Of a DNA stretch of 32,155 bases, positions 1 to 6,773 are shown in pieces. Below the pieces are notes generated by a model. It did not search any database, was not told where the DNA came from, and saw only the letters and a list, made by a program, of their open reading frames with translations. Source of the DNA: JAAZMA01 sp964564325 (GTDB lineage Bacteria > Bacillota > Clostridia > Tissierellales > Tepidimicrobiaceae); assembly GCA_964564325.1 (NCBI GenBank), contig CAZMBD010000009.1, positions 1-32,155 on the forward strand, in the 5' to 3' direction. Both the position numbers and the translations under genes were made by a program. How positions within the stretch are numbered: the stretch's first letter is position 1; each line of letters begins with the position of its first letter.

Positions 1-655
1 TCCTTTGTAGCATTTTATTGTTTTCGTCTCCACGCCAATAGGCACCTGCAATACTCAATAATTTTATTTGTTTAACTTTCTTGGTGTCTAATAGATGAGG
101 CCCTCTACATAAATCTACAAAATCTCCTAATTCATAAAAAGATATAATTTCATCTTCAGGTAAATTTTCTATTAAATCTACTTTGTATACTTCACCTTTT
201 TCTTTAAAATATTCCAATGCTTCATCTCTTGGCATAGTATATCTTTTTAGTTCATGGCCTTCTTTTGCTATCTTTTTCATTTCTTCTTCAATTCTTTCTA
301 AATCCTCAGGAGTAAATCTATGCTCTGTGTCAAAATCATAGTAAAATCCATTTTCAATAGATGGCCCTATGGCAAATTTAACATCTGGGAAAAGTTTCAT
401 AACTGCATAAGCCATTATATGAGCTGAAGTATGCCAAAATATATCCTTTCCTTCCTTGTCTTCAAATTTTACAATTCTAATATCGGCATCTTCATCTATA
501 GTCTCTTGCATTCCCATAGTTTCACCATTTACAACTGCACCTAGTGCTACTCTTGCCAATCCTTCACTAATATCTTTAGCTACTTCCAAAACTGTAATAC
601 CCTTTGGATATTCTCTAACTGAATTATCTGGTAATGTAATTTTTATCTTTTCCAT
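1..655 (-). CDS. thrS: Threonyl-tRNA synthetase, N-terminal part (partial)
   Basis: Class II aminoacyl-tRNA synthetase that charges tRNA-Thr. The reading frame runs from ATG at 655 off the left edge, giving about 218 codons. Residues about 1-60 (MEKIKITLPDNSVREYPKG at the start) look like a TGS domain. The following stretch contains HTSAHIMAYAV, which fits the second-additional (editing) domain with its metal-binding histidines, and later FVDLCRGPHL and AGAYWRGDE, both typical of ThrRS. The catalytic and anticodon-binding domains lie outside the window. AAGGAGG stands just before the ATG. The gene is preceded by a threonine T-box leader. It lies downstream of hisS and ytxC; ytxC also neighbours thrS in Bacillus. 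Confidence 0.96.
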   Translation of the reverse strand, partial: MEKIKITLPDNSVREYPKGITVLEVAKDISEGLARVALGAVVNGETMGMQETIDEDADIRIVKFEDKEGKDIFWHTSAHIMAYAVMKLFPDVKFAIGPSIENGFYYDFDTEHRFTPEDLERIEEEMKKIAKEGHELKRYTMPRDEALEYFKEKGEVYKVDLIENLPEDEIISFYELGDFVDLCRGPHLLDTKKVKQIKLLSIAGAYWRGDENNKMLQR

Positions 656-671
656 TATTTTACCTCCTTAT

Positions 672-914
672 ATTAAAAAACTCTCGTCTCTGCATAAATG
701 CAGGGACGAGAGTATATTCCCGTGGTTCCACCCTATTTGGTTCTCATTTTTTGTAACGCTAATAGCGAATATTCTTTAGTCTAAAACTTGGAATATGACT
801 CAGGGGTGGTCTTCAGTTAACTTATCTTAAAAATGCTTTCAGCCTTAGGCATTTTCTCTCTGAAAGATTATATTAACCTACTCTTCCCTTCACAGTCTTT
901 AAATATTTATTTGA
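672..914 (-). promoter_or_regulatory. T-box leader (threonine) of thrS
   Basis: On the minus strand the T-box sequence AGGGTGGAACCACGG lies at 720-734. It is followed by a 15-bp terminator hairpin (680-694 with 699-713) and a run of six T (674-679), then the thrS ribosome site. Upstream is a Stem I-like region with GAGTA and AGAGAG segments. The likely specifier is ACC (Thr) at 808-810, in the context GAAG-ACC-ACC, which matches the other T-boxes here. Uncharged tRNA-Thr should stabilise the antiterminator and allow thrS transcription. The specifier is inferred by eye from local context. Confidence 0.93.
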
Positions 915-920
915 TTATAT

Positions 921-949
921 ATTATAGCTATATATACCCAAAAGGTCAA
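921..949 (-). promoter_or_regulatory. Sigma-A promoter of the thrS T-box transcript
   Basis: TTGACC (944-949), a 17-bp spacer and TATAAT (921-926) on the minus strand, with a start expected near 914. It lies just past the hisS stop codon. No hisS terminator is visible, so thrS may also receive read-through. Confidence 0.8.
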
Positions 950-989
950 GAAATATTTATAAACTTTTATTATTTTTTGAAATTTAACT

Positions 990-2300
990 CTACCTCAAAG
1001 CTGATAATAAATCTTCCACAGATAGCATCTTTTGTTCTCCGGTTTCCATATCCCTTAGGGTATACTTTTCTTGTTTAACTTCCTCTTCCCCAACAATTAA
1101 TGTATAAGGTATATTGGATTTATCTGCAAAACTAAATTTTTTACCCATTTTACCTGTTTCTAAGTATATTTGAGTATTTATATCTTTATTTCTCAATTTA
1201 TTTGCTATTTCTATAGATTGATCTAAGTAACCCTTCATTGGAATAATCAACACTTTTGTTAATGAATTATCCTCAAATTTTATCAGTTTTGCCTCATTTA
1301 ATTGATAAAATAATCTAGTTAATCCAATGGATATTCCTACTCCAGGAAGTTTTTGTTTTGTATAATATTCTGCTAAATTATCATATCTACCTCCTGAACA
1401 AACACTACCTAAACTAGGATAATCATCTAAAAAAGTTTCATATACAGTGCCAGTATAGTAGTCAAGACCTCTAGCTATAGTTAGGTCTATAATATAATTT
1501 TCCTTTGGAACTCCAAAGGCACCTACATATTTATTTACTATTTTTAATTCCTCTAAACCTTTATTGAAAATGCTGTTATTTATATTTAAGCTTTCTAATT
1601 CCTGTAATTTTTCTTCATTGTCTCCAGTTATCTGTATAAATTCTAATATTTTTTTAACATTATCTTCTTCTATTCCTTGAGATATTAGTTCTTCATGTAC
1701 TTTCTCTAAACCTATTTTTTCTAATTTGTCAATACTTCTTAAAATTTCAGTTGAATCTTCAATATTTAAACTTTGAAAAAAGCCTTTCAATAATTTCCTA
1801 TTATTAATTTTAATGGTGAAAGAATCAAATCCTAATTCGCTAAAAGTAGAATATATTATACTAGGGATTTCTGCATCATTTATTATATCCAATTTTTCAT
1901 TACCTATTATATCAATATCACATTGATAAAATTCTCTAAATCTTCCTCTTTGAGCTCTTTCTCCTCTGTAAACCTTTCCTATCTGATATCGCTTAAAAGG
2001 AAAGTTAAGTTCAGAAAAATGTTCTGCTACATATCTGGCTAAAGGAACTGTTAAATCAAATCTTAAAGCTAAATCCGTATCTCCTTTTTCAAATCTATAT
2101 ATTTGTTGTTCAGTTTCTCCCCCACCTTTTGCAAGTAATATTTCTGCTTTTTCAATTACAGGTGTGTCTATTGGTAAAAAACCAAATTTTTCATAATTTT
2201 CTCTAATAATATCCAACATCTTATTAAATAATATCTGTTCTCTTGGCAAAAGCTCCATAAAACCAGGCAATGTAGACGGCTTTATTATATCTTTACTCAT
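990..2300 (-). CDS. hisS: Histidyl-tRNA synthetase, eukaryote/archaea-like type
   Basis: Class II synthetase that charges tRNA-His, 436 residues from the preferred start. ATG at 2300 has GGAGG 7 bases upstream; an in-frame ATG at 2318 lacks one. The core shows LRFDLTVPLARYVA, a motif 2 region ending REFYQCDIDIIG, the histidine-binding motif ARGLDYYTGTVYE, and CSGGRYDNL (motif 3 region). A C-terminal anticodon-binding domain begins near VLIIPMKGYLDQ. The REFYQCD form resembles eukaryotic HisRS more than the usual bacterial YRQFHQ form. HisZ (the regulatory paralogue) is unlikely because the anticodon-binding domain is present and no his genes are nearby. No T-box precedes it, unlike thrS, valS and trpS. 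Confidence 0.95.
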   Translation of the reverse strand: MSKDIIKPSTLPGFMELLPREQILFNKMLDIIRENYEKFGFLPIDTPVIEKAEILLAKGGGETEQQIYRFEKGDTDLALRFDLTVPLARYVAEHFSELNFPFKRYQIGKVYRGERAQRGRFREFYQCDIDIIGNEKLDIINDAEIPSIIYSTFSELGFDSFTIKINNRKLLKGFFQSLNIEDSTEILRSIDKLEKIGLEKVHEELISQGIEEDNVKKILEFIQITGDNEEKLQELESLNINNSIFNKGLEELKIVNKYVGAFGVPKENYIIDLTIARGLDYYTGTVYETFLDDYPSLGSVCSGGRYDNLAEYYTKQKLPGVGISIGLTRLFYQLNEAKLIKFEDNSLTKVLIIPMKGYLDQSIEIANKLRNKDINTQIYLETGKMGKKFSFADKSNIPYTLIVGEEEVKQEKYTLRDMETGEQKMLSVEDLLSALR

Positions 2301-2357
2301 ATGTATACCTCCAAACATTAATATTAATACTATAATATCATTATTTCACACTATATA

Positions 2358-2387
2358 AAAGAAAAAGAAGCTGAAAACTTAAGCTTC
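2358..2387 (-). terminator. Intrinsic terminator after ytxC
   Basis: Minus-strand hairpin GAAGCT/AGCTTC (2382-2387 with 2367-2372) followed by TTTTTC and TTTT. It lies directly after the ytxC stop codon. Confidence 0.7.
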
Positions 2388-2389
2388 AA

Positions 2390-3250
2390 CTATTTTCCCT
2401 TTTTAATCTTTGTATTTCTACTGCATTTATTACAGCCAAAACAAAAATATGTCCTATCTTGAAAAACATTAGAAATTACTTTTACCAAATCTTCATTTTT
2501 ATATAATTCATCTAAATGTAAAATTATTTTCTTAGGTGCAAGAACTATTAGAGTAGATATTAACAAATCTTCCTTACTAATTCCATCTGAATCTATTTCA
2601 TTTACTATTTCACTAAAAAAATCTTTATCTATTATATTATCTTCTTCATCTAACAATTTATAATCATTGTTTTCAAATATAAGATTTATTAAATTGTATT
2701 TTGGTTCTTGCACATCTACAAAATACTGTAATATTTTTATAAACTCCTTGTATTCTTTTTCTAAAGTAAACTCATCAATACCTCGTTCTATAACTAAATC
2801 CATAAATAAATCAAATTCCTTTATTCTAAATTGTATAAAACCCTCTATATAAATAATTGGATTTTCCATTATATAATCTTTTATTTGATTATGAATTTGC
2901 TCCTTTTCTAGTGGAAAATTATCCTTATCTAGTAATATCTCCTTAGATATTCTAGCTATTTCATCTTTCTCCTGACTTTTTATATTGCTAGATTCTTTGT
3001 ATATTTTTCTGTGTATAATATCTGTAGAATATATATTAAATATTATATCCATAATAATATTAGTAATATTTGAATAGTATTCTTTTTTCGATAGAGTTTT
3101 ATTTTTAACTAGCATTATATCAAAAAAACATATATTTTCCTGAATTTCTTCTTGAACTTTTATTTTTTTATTGGATAAATGATTTTGAATTATATTTCTT
3201 CCCTTATCTATATCTTTGTTAAGCCCAATTTTCACTATCAGCTCTATCAC
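2390..3250 (-). CDS. ytxC: YtxC-family putative sporulation protein
   Basis: A 286-residue protein resembling the YtxC family, which is annotated as a putative sporulation protein of unknown biochemical role. Recognisable features are the central FIQFRIKEFDLFMDLVIERG segment followed by EKEYKEFIKILQYFVDVQEP, both typical of the family. The C-terminus is rich in cysteine and lysine (CFGCNKCSRNTKIKKGK), suggesting metal binding, although that is inference. The length matches Bacillus YtxC. The start is GTG at 3250, very close to AGGAGG, so a slightly different start is possible. ytxC sits next to thrS in Bacillus; here hisS lies between them. Confidence 0.8.
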   Translation of the reverse strand: MIELIVKIGLNKDIDKGRNIIQNHLSNKKIKVQEEIQENICFFDIMLVKNKTLSKKEYYSNITNIIMDIIFNIYSTDIIHRKIYKESSNIKSQEKDEIARISKEILLDKDNFPLEKEQIHNQIKDYIMENPIIYIEGFIQFRIKEFDLFMDLVIERGIDEFTLEKEYKEFIKILQYFVDVQEPKYNLINLIFENNDYKLLDEEDNIIDKDFFSEIVNEIDSDGISKEDLLISTLIVLAPKKIILHLDELYKNEDLVKVISNVFQDRTYFCFGCNKCSRNTKIKKGK

Positions 3251-3308
3251 TCCCTCCTATTATTAGTATTTACTTATCAATTGACCATATACTATATAAA
3301 GAGTTACT

Positions 3309-4055
3309 CTATTGGCAATATAGACTAATTATAGTTCCAATATCTTGAACTTTAGTATTAGTTAGCCATAAAATTTTTTTATTATACTTTTTGAAAAAAT
3401 GTATAATTTTCTCTTCATCTGGATGGTCCATAAATTTACCAGAAAAAATTATTTCTTCCTTAGATAAATTGCCACAAGTTCCACCTATAAATCCATATGT
3501 ATGTCCTTCTAATTGAATAAAACCTGGCTCTATTAGTAAAGTGTCAAATCCTAATTCTTTAAGTTTTTTATATATTGGAAAATCAGCTGTTATTACTGCA
3601 TTTTCATCTACTATAGCCATAGAACATTTAGTATAGCCTTGTTTTACATGAATAAATTCCAAGTTTTCTTTTTTAAGGTAGAACTTTAATTTTTCATCCA
3701 TGTATTTTAAATTATGTATTACAAAATTTCCAATCCTTCCCACATTGTATGCTATGTCCATTGGATAGGTCTTACCTAATTGAGTATCTCCTTTAATTAA
3801 TCTTATACCCATTCCATAGAACATCTCTTCATAATAATCAAAAACATTTGGTGCTATAATTAAAGTATTATGATTAATTGGATGCATTACTATATCTGGA
3901 TGATAAGCAATAGGCTTTGATACCTGTTTACATTCTATGGTAGGTATTATATTCAAACCTAAATTTTTTAATTTTTTCTTACTATCCAAATCTATTCTTC
4001 CATCAATTACAATTGTATTTGCTCTTTTTAATGGAATAAAGGGATTAGTTTTCAT
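3309..4055 (-). CDS. DUF6873 family protein (guanidine-modifying-enzyme fold)
   Basis: About 248 residues, resembling clostridial proteins annotated as DUF6873, GME fold (the arginine deiminase/amidinotransferase superfamily). Shared blocks include YHPDIVMHPI near the N-terminus, VKQGYTKCSMAIVDENAVIT with a cysteine, and TYGFIGGTCGNLS, which also carries a cysteine. No substrate is known to me, so no enzymatic role is claimed. The ATG at 4055 or the GTG at 4067 could start the protein; neither has a strong ribosome site. The gene begins within about 20 bases of the tRNA operon terminator and no separate promoter is visible, so it may depend on read-through. Confidence 0.72.
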   Translation of the reverse strand: MKTNPFIPLKRANTIVIDGRIDLDSKKKLKNLGLNIIPTIECKQVSKPIAYHPDIVMHPINHNTLIIAPNVFDYYEEMFYGMGIRLIKGDTQLGKTYPMDIAYNVGRIGNFVIHNLKYMDEKLKFYLKKENLEFIHVKQGYTKCSMAIVDENAVITADFPIYKKLKELGFDTLLIEPGFIQLEGHTYGFIGGTCGNLSKEEIIFSGKFMDHPDEEKIIHFFKKYNKKILWLTNTKVQDIGTIISLYCQ

Positions 4056-4070
4056 ATTGTTCACCACTCT

Positions 4071-4104
4071 TATAAAAATAAACCTTCTAGATTACTAGAA
4101 GGTT
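4071..4104 (-). terminator. Terminator of the tRNA operon
   Basis: Minus-strand hairpin AACCTTCTAG/CTAGAAGGTT (4095-4104 with 4081-4090, loop of 4) followed by TATTTTTATA. It lies right after tRNA-Cys. Confidence 0.85.
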
Positions 4105-4107
4105 GTC

Positions 4108-4182
<75 letters not shown>

Positions 4183-4193
4183 ATTTTAATTTT

Positions 4194-4351
4194 TGTGAAT
4201 ATAAAGACATAGCAACAATTCTAGCGGCTCCGACTAAGCGATTCACACAAAATTGCTGCAATTACCCAAATTTTATATTTGGTGCAATTGTAGTACTCAG
4301 AAATTTTATATTTCAGAGTAACATTGAACCGCAATTTTGGTTCTCTGCTTA
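4194..4351 (-). other. Structured tRNA-associated element, copy 1 (tRNA-Cys)
   Basis: A 158-bp segment between the duplicated 5' half of tRNA-Cys and the intact gene. Read on the minus strand it has TAAGC (4347-4351), AGAGAAC (4340-4346), and a 9-bp arm CAAAATTGC (4331-4339). An insert with two further hairpins follows, then the matching arm GCAATTTTG (4248-4256), T, GTGAATC (4240-4246), GCTTA (4235-4239) and GTC. The blocks TAAGC, AGAGAAC and GTGAATCGCTTAGTC recur exactly in copy 2 while the arm differs. A GAGCC...CTAG block (about 4220-4230) follows. I do not recognise it as a known RNA family. It contains no plausible protein gene. Confidence 0.75.
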
Positions 4352-4387
4352 TGCCTTACCACTTGGCTATGCCGCCATTTTAATTTT
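4352..4387 (-). repeat. Duplicated 5' half of tRNA-Cys with leader
   Basis: A 36-bp exact direct repeat of 4158-4193, covering about 11 bases of leader plus tRNA-Cys positions 1 to about 26 (acceptor 5' strand and whole D arm, ending GGCA). It lacks an anticodon arm and cannot make a tRNA alone. Its offset from the intact copy is 194 bp. Confidence 0.9.
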
Positions 4388-4389
4388 AA

Positions 4390-4464
4390 TGGAGCGGAAG
4401 ACGGGATTCGAACCCGCGGCCCTCGCCTTGGCAAGGCGATGCTCTACCACTGAGCCACTTCCGC
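4390..4464 (-). tRNA. tRNA-Gly (GCC)
   Basis: Complete cloverleaf on the minus strand. The acceptor GCGGAAG pairs with CTTCCGC, the anticodon is GCC in a 5-bp CGCCT...AGGCG arm, the T arm is GCGGG-TTCGAAT-CCCGT, and CCA is encoded. Middle gene of the tRNA operon; unlike its two neighbours it has no duplicated 5' half. Confidence 0.97.
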
Positions 4465-4471
4465 GAATAAA

Positions 4472-4547
4472 TGGTGCCCAGAGGCGGAATCGAACCACCG
4501 ACACGGGGATTTTCAGTCCCCTGCTCTACCTACTGAGCTATCTGGGC
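4472..4547 (-). tRNA. tRNA-Phe (GAA)
   Basis: Complete cloverleaf on the minus strand. The acceptor GCCCAGA pairs with TCTGGGC, the anticodon loop is CTGAAAA (GAA) on a GGGGA/TCCCC stem, the T arm is CGGTGG-TTCGAT-TCCGCC, and CCA is encoded. First complete tRNA of the operon. Its first 21 bases are repeated 132 bp upstream at 4659-4679. Confidence 0.97.
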
Positions 4548-4658
4548 TAAGTATCTAATACTGTGGCAGTATCCTAGTTTGGCTCTTCGTTATATATTAT
4601 CAACGCGGACTAAGCGATTCACGCGAAATCAAAATACACGATTTCGGTTCTCTGCTTA
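4548..4658 (-). other. Structured tRNA-associated element, copy 2 (tRNA-Phe)
   Basis: A 111-bp segment between the duplicated 5' half of tRNA-Phe and the intact gene. On the minus strand it has TAAGC (4654-4658), AGAGAAC (4647-4653), arm CGAAATC (4640-4646), a 9-base loop, and arm GATTTCG (4624-4630). Then come C, GTGAATC (4616-4622), GCTTA (4611-4615) and GTC, a small CGTT/AACG hairpin, GAGCC with a CTAG block (about 4574-4585), and a hairpin ATACTG-CCA-CAGTAT. The flanking blocks are identical to copy 1. The stem is conserved in shape but not in sequence. Confidence 0.75.
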
Positions 4659-4679
4659 TACCTACTGAGCTATCTGGGC
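4659..4679 (-). repeat. Duplicated 5' half of tRNA-Phe
   Basis: A 21-bp exact direct repeat of 4527-4547 (tRNA-Phe positions 1-21, ending GGTA). It starts about 10 bases after the predicted transcription start of the tRNA operon, so the transcript begins with this half copy. Confidence 0.9.
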
Positions 4680-4695
4680 CAAACTCACAATAATT

Positions 4696-4724
4696 AGTAT
4701 ACAAGATTATTTTTATAAAGTCAA
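4696..4724 (-). promoter_or_regulatory. Sigma-A promoter of the tRNA operon
   Basis: TTGACT (4719-4724), a 17-bp spacer and TATACT (4696-4701) on the minus strand. The predicted start is near 4689, just upstream of the tRNA-Phe half copy. It slightly precedes and abuts the hslO stop codon. Confidence 0.85.
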
Positions 4725-4727
4725 TAG

Positions 4728-5609
4728 CTAAATCTCACTATTGACTAGTTTTAATAATTCCTCTTTTGAAAAATTATATTTAGTATTGCAGAAATGGCAT
4801 AATATCTCAGCTTGCCCATCTTTCTCTATTATATCTTCCAATTCCTCTTTGCCTAGACTTATTAAAACTTTTTCAATTTTGTCCCTACTGCAATCACATT
4901 TAAATTCTATATCTTTTCTTTCTAATATTTCTATGCTAAATTCGCCAAACAATTCTTCCATAATTTCTTCTGGGCTTAAATTTCTATCTATTAAATTAGA
5001 AATAGGATCTGCATTTCTTAGTATTTCTTCTATTCTATCTATATCTTCTTCCTCTACATTTGGAAGCAATTGTAGCATATATCCTCCTGCAGCCCTTACA
5101 GAAATATCTTTATCTACTAATACACCTAAACTAATAGCTGATGGTTGTTGTTCTGATAGATAAAAATAATGTACTAAATCCTCAGCTATTTCCCCTGAAA
5201 CTAGATTAGAAAGTCCAATATAGGGTTCTTTTAATCCTAAATCTCTAATCACAGCTAATTGACCATTTTTACCTACTATTCCTCCTACATCTAATTTTCC
5301 ATCAGCCCTACTAGGTAAGTCTACATATGGATTATCCACATATCCTTTTACCTCTCCTGAATTATTAGCCACTGTTATAATATTCCCTATGGGTCCATCT
5401 CCTTTAACTTTAAAAGTCAAAATATCACTGGTTTCTTTCATAGTTCCACCCATAATAACTGCAGCAGTTAATGCTCGACCTAGGGCAGCTGTTGCTGTTG
5501 GCGATGTGTTGTGAATATTTCTAGATCTTTCCACCAAATTTGTAGAAGAAACTACAAATACTCGAAATGATTTTTTACCATCTATTCCTCTTATAAGATA
5601 ATCCTTCAT
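4728..5609 (-). CDS. hslO: Hsp33 redox-regulated chaperone
   Basis: A cytoplasmic holdase activated by oxidation and unfolding; 293 residues, the usual length. The C-terminal zinc switch is intact: CDC at residues 238-240 and CHFC at 271-274. In the reduced state these four cysteines bind zinc; oxidation to disulfides activates the protein. The N-terminal domain shows NTSPTATAALGRALTAA and GGTMKE, typical of the family. AAAGGAG precedes ATG 5609. It appears to be a single gene upstream of the tRNA operon; no terminator is seen between its stop and the tRNA promoter. Confidence 0.96.
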   Translation of the reverse strand: MKDYLIRGIDGKKSFRVFVVSSTNLVERSRNIHNTSPTATAALGRALTAAVIMGGTMKETSDILTFKVKGDGPIGNIITVANNSGEVKGYVDNPYVDLPSRADGKLDVGGIVGKNGQLAVIRDLGLKEPYIGLSNLVSGEIAEDLVHYFYLSEQQPSAISLGVLVDKDISVRAAGGYMLQLLPNVEEEDIDRIEEILRNADPISNLIDRNLSPEEIMEELFGEFSIEILERKDIEFKCDCSRDKIEKVLISLGKEELEDIIEKDGQAEILCHFCNTKYNFSKEELLKLVNSEI

Positions 5610-5635
5610 AACATACTCCTTTGATTTAGAAATAT

Positions 5636-5658
5636 TTAAAGCCCCTCGAAAGGGGCTT
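5636..5658 (-). terminator. Terminator of the cold-shock gene
   Basis: A stable AAGCCCCT/AGGGGCTT hairpin with a TTCG-type loop (5639-5646 with 5651-5658). On the minus strand it is followed by a short A/T-rich tail rather than a clean T run. Confidence 0.7.
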
Positions 5659-5696
5659 AATTGCTACTGTTATAAAACTTATAATAGAATCAAGGA

Positions 5697-5897
5697 TTAT
5701 AGTTTAATAACGTTTGTAGCTTGAGGACCTTTTTCTCCTTGAACTATTTCAAATTCAACATCCTGTCCTTCATCTAAAGTTTTAAATCCTTCTGATTCTA
5801 TTGCTGAATAATGTACAAATACATCTTCGCCTTCCTCAGTAGATATAAAACCATATCCTTTTGTTGCGTTAAACCATTTTACTGTACCTTTTACCAT
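5697..5897 (-). CDS. Cold-shock protein (CspA family)
   Basis: A 66-residue single cold-shock domain that binds single-stranded RNA/DNA and acts as an RNA chaperone. The RNP1 motif KGYGFI (13-18) and RNP2 motif DVFVHY (25-30) are present, and the length is standard. GGAGGA lies upstream of ATG 5897. It is monocistronic, with its own promoter (5966-5995) and terminator. The roughly 60-base leader carries a hairpin at its very 5' end, which may affect mRNA stability. Confidence 0.96.
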   Translation of the reverse strand: MVKGTVKWFNATKGYGFISTEEGEDVFVHYSAIESEGFKTLDEGQDVEFEIVQGEKGPQATNVIKL

Positions 5898-5965
5898 TTA
5901 AAACATTCCTCCAATACAACAATTTAAATAGATGAGTCCTATGTATTATCATCTACCTTTTATTC

Positions 5966-5995
5966 AGTTTATCATAAAATACTTCTTCTTGTCAA
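5966..5995 (-). promoter_or_regulatory. Promoter of the cold-shock gene
   Basis: TTGACA (5990-5995), an 18-bp spacer and TAAACT (5966-5971) on the minus strand. The start is expected near 5959, immediately before a 7-bp hairpin TAGATGA/TCATCTA (5929-5935 with 5949-5955). Confidence 0.75.
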
Positions 5996-6034
5996 ATAAT
6001 ATTCCCCATTATTTTAGCAAATATTCCATGAATT

Positions 6035-6769
6035 TTAAGGTATTACTACAAAAGATATTCTTTCAGATTTTTCATGAGCTTTATTAAAAGTAAAACCATC
6101 AAAAGCATAGATTTCATTAAAAGATGCTCGTTTCAATAGTTCTATAATCTTTTCTGTCTTATAGGCTTTTTCAAAATGTTCTTCATTAAAACGAGAGTAT
6201 CGTCCATCTTCCTCCTGAATAAAAAAACTTATAAAAAAATTTACAATATTGCTTTTTTCGTCAAAATAATTTTCCCAAGTGTAAAATACATCTCCTCTAT
6301 CCTCTACAAAGATATTATTTCCGATTATCTGGCTTAATTTATAATAAGAATTTATATCAAAAATAAATATGCCATTTTCTTTTATGTGTTTTTTTACATT
6401 TATAAAAGTTTTTAATAAATCTTCTTCGTCTAATATATAATTTATACTATCACATATTGATATAATGGCATCAAATTTTTTATTTATATTAAAATTTACC
6501 ATATTTTGATTTAAAATTTTTACAGTTTTAAAATTTTTTAATTTATTATATGCAATACTAAGCATATCATTAGATAAATCAAAACAAGTCAAATCATATC
6601 CATTTTTCGCAAAATAATAAGATAAATTCCCTGTACCACAGGCCATTTCCAAAAGTTTTTTTGGTTCTTTTTCAAATTCAGTAAAAATACTTTTTATATA
6701 CAAATACCATTTTTCATAATCAATATCATCCATTAATTCATCATAAATATAGGCAAATTTATTGTACAT
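6035..6769 (-). CDS. Class I SAM-dependent methyltransferase
   Basis: A 244-residue soluble protein with a Rossmann-type SAM site. Motif I is LLEMACGTGNLSYYF (near residues 39-53), followed by CFDLSNDMLSIA with the acidic residue expected to bind the ribose. A later FDAIISICDSINYI segment and FIFDINSYYKL fit motifs of the family found in many Firmicutes. The substrate cannot be told from the sequence. It starts 4 bases after the sirtuin stop codon, so it is almost certainly co-transcribed with the sirtuin and the spore protein upstream. Confidence 0.85.
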   Translation of the reverse strand: MYNKFAYIYDELMDDIDYEKWYLYIKSIFTEFEKEPKKLLEMACGTGNLSYYFAKNGYDLTCFDLSNDMLSIAYNKLKNFKTVKILNQNMVNFNINKKFDAIISICDSINYILDEEDLLKTFINVKKHIKENGIFIFDINSYYKLSQIIGNNIFVEDRGDVFYTWENYFDEKSNIVNFFISFFIQEEDGRYSRFNEEHFEKAYKTEKIIELLKRASFNEIYAFDGFTFNKAHEKSERISFVVIP

Positions 6770-6773
6770 AGAT

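Noticed and set aside
2301..2389. A histidine T-box before hisS
   Set aside because: Only about 60 bases separate the ytxC terminator from hisS, too short for a T-box, and no T-box sequence is present.
4194..4679. The tRNA elements as group I or group II introns, or as a hairpin ribozyme
   Set aside because: The units are only 111-158 bp outside the repeat. No group I P/Q/R/S blocks or group II domain V are visible. AGAGAA and AGUC resemble hairpin-ribozyme loops but lie in the wrong order for that fold.
4741..5163. A 140-codon plus-strand ORF antisense to hslO
   Set aside because: A frame shadow of a well-supported gene, low-complexity Ser/Ile/Asn composition, and no ribosome site. The same applies to plus-strand ORFs inside ytxC, valS, cysK and tldD.
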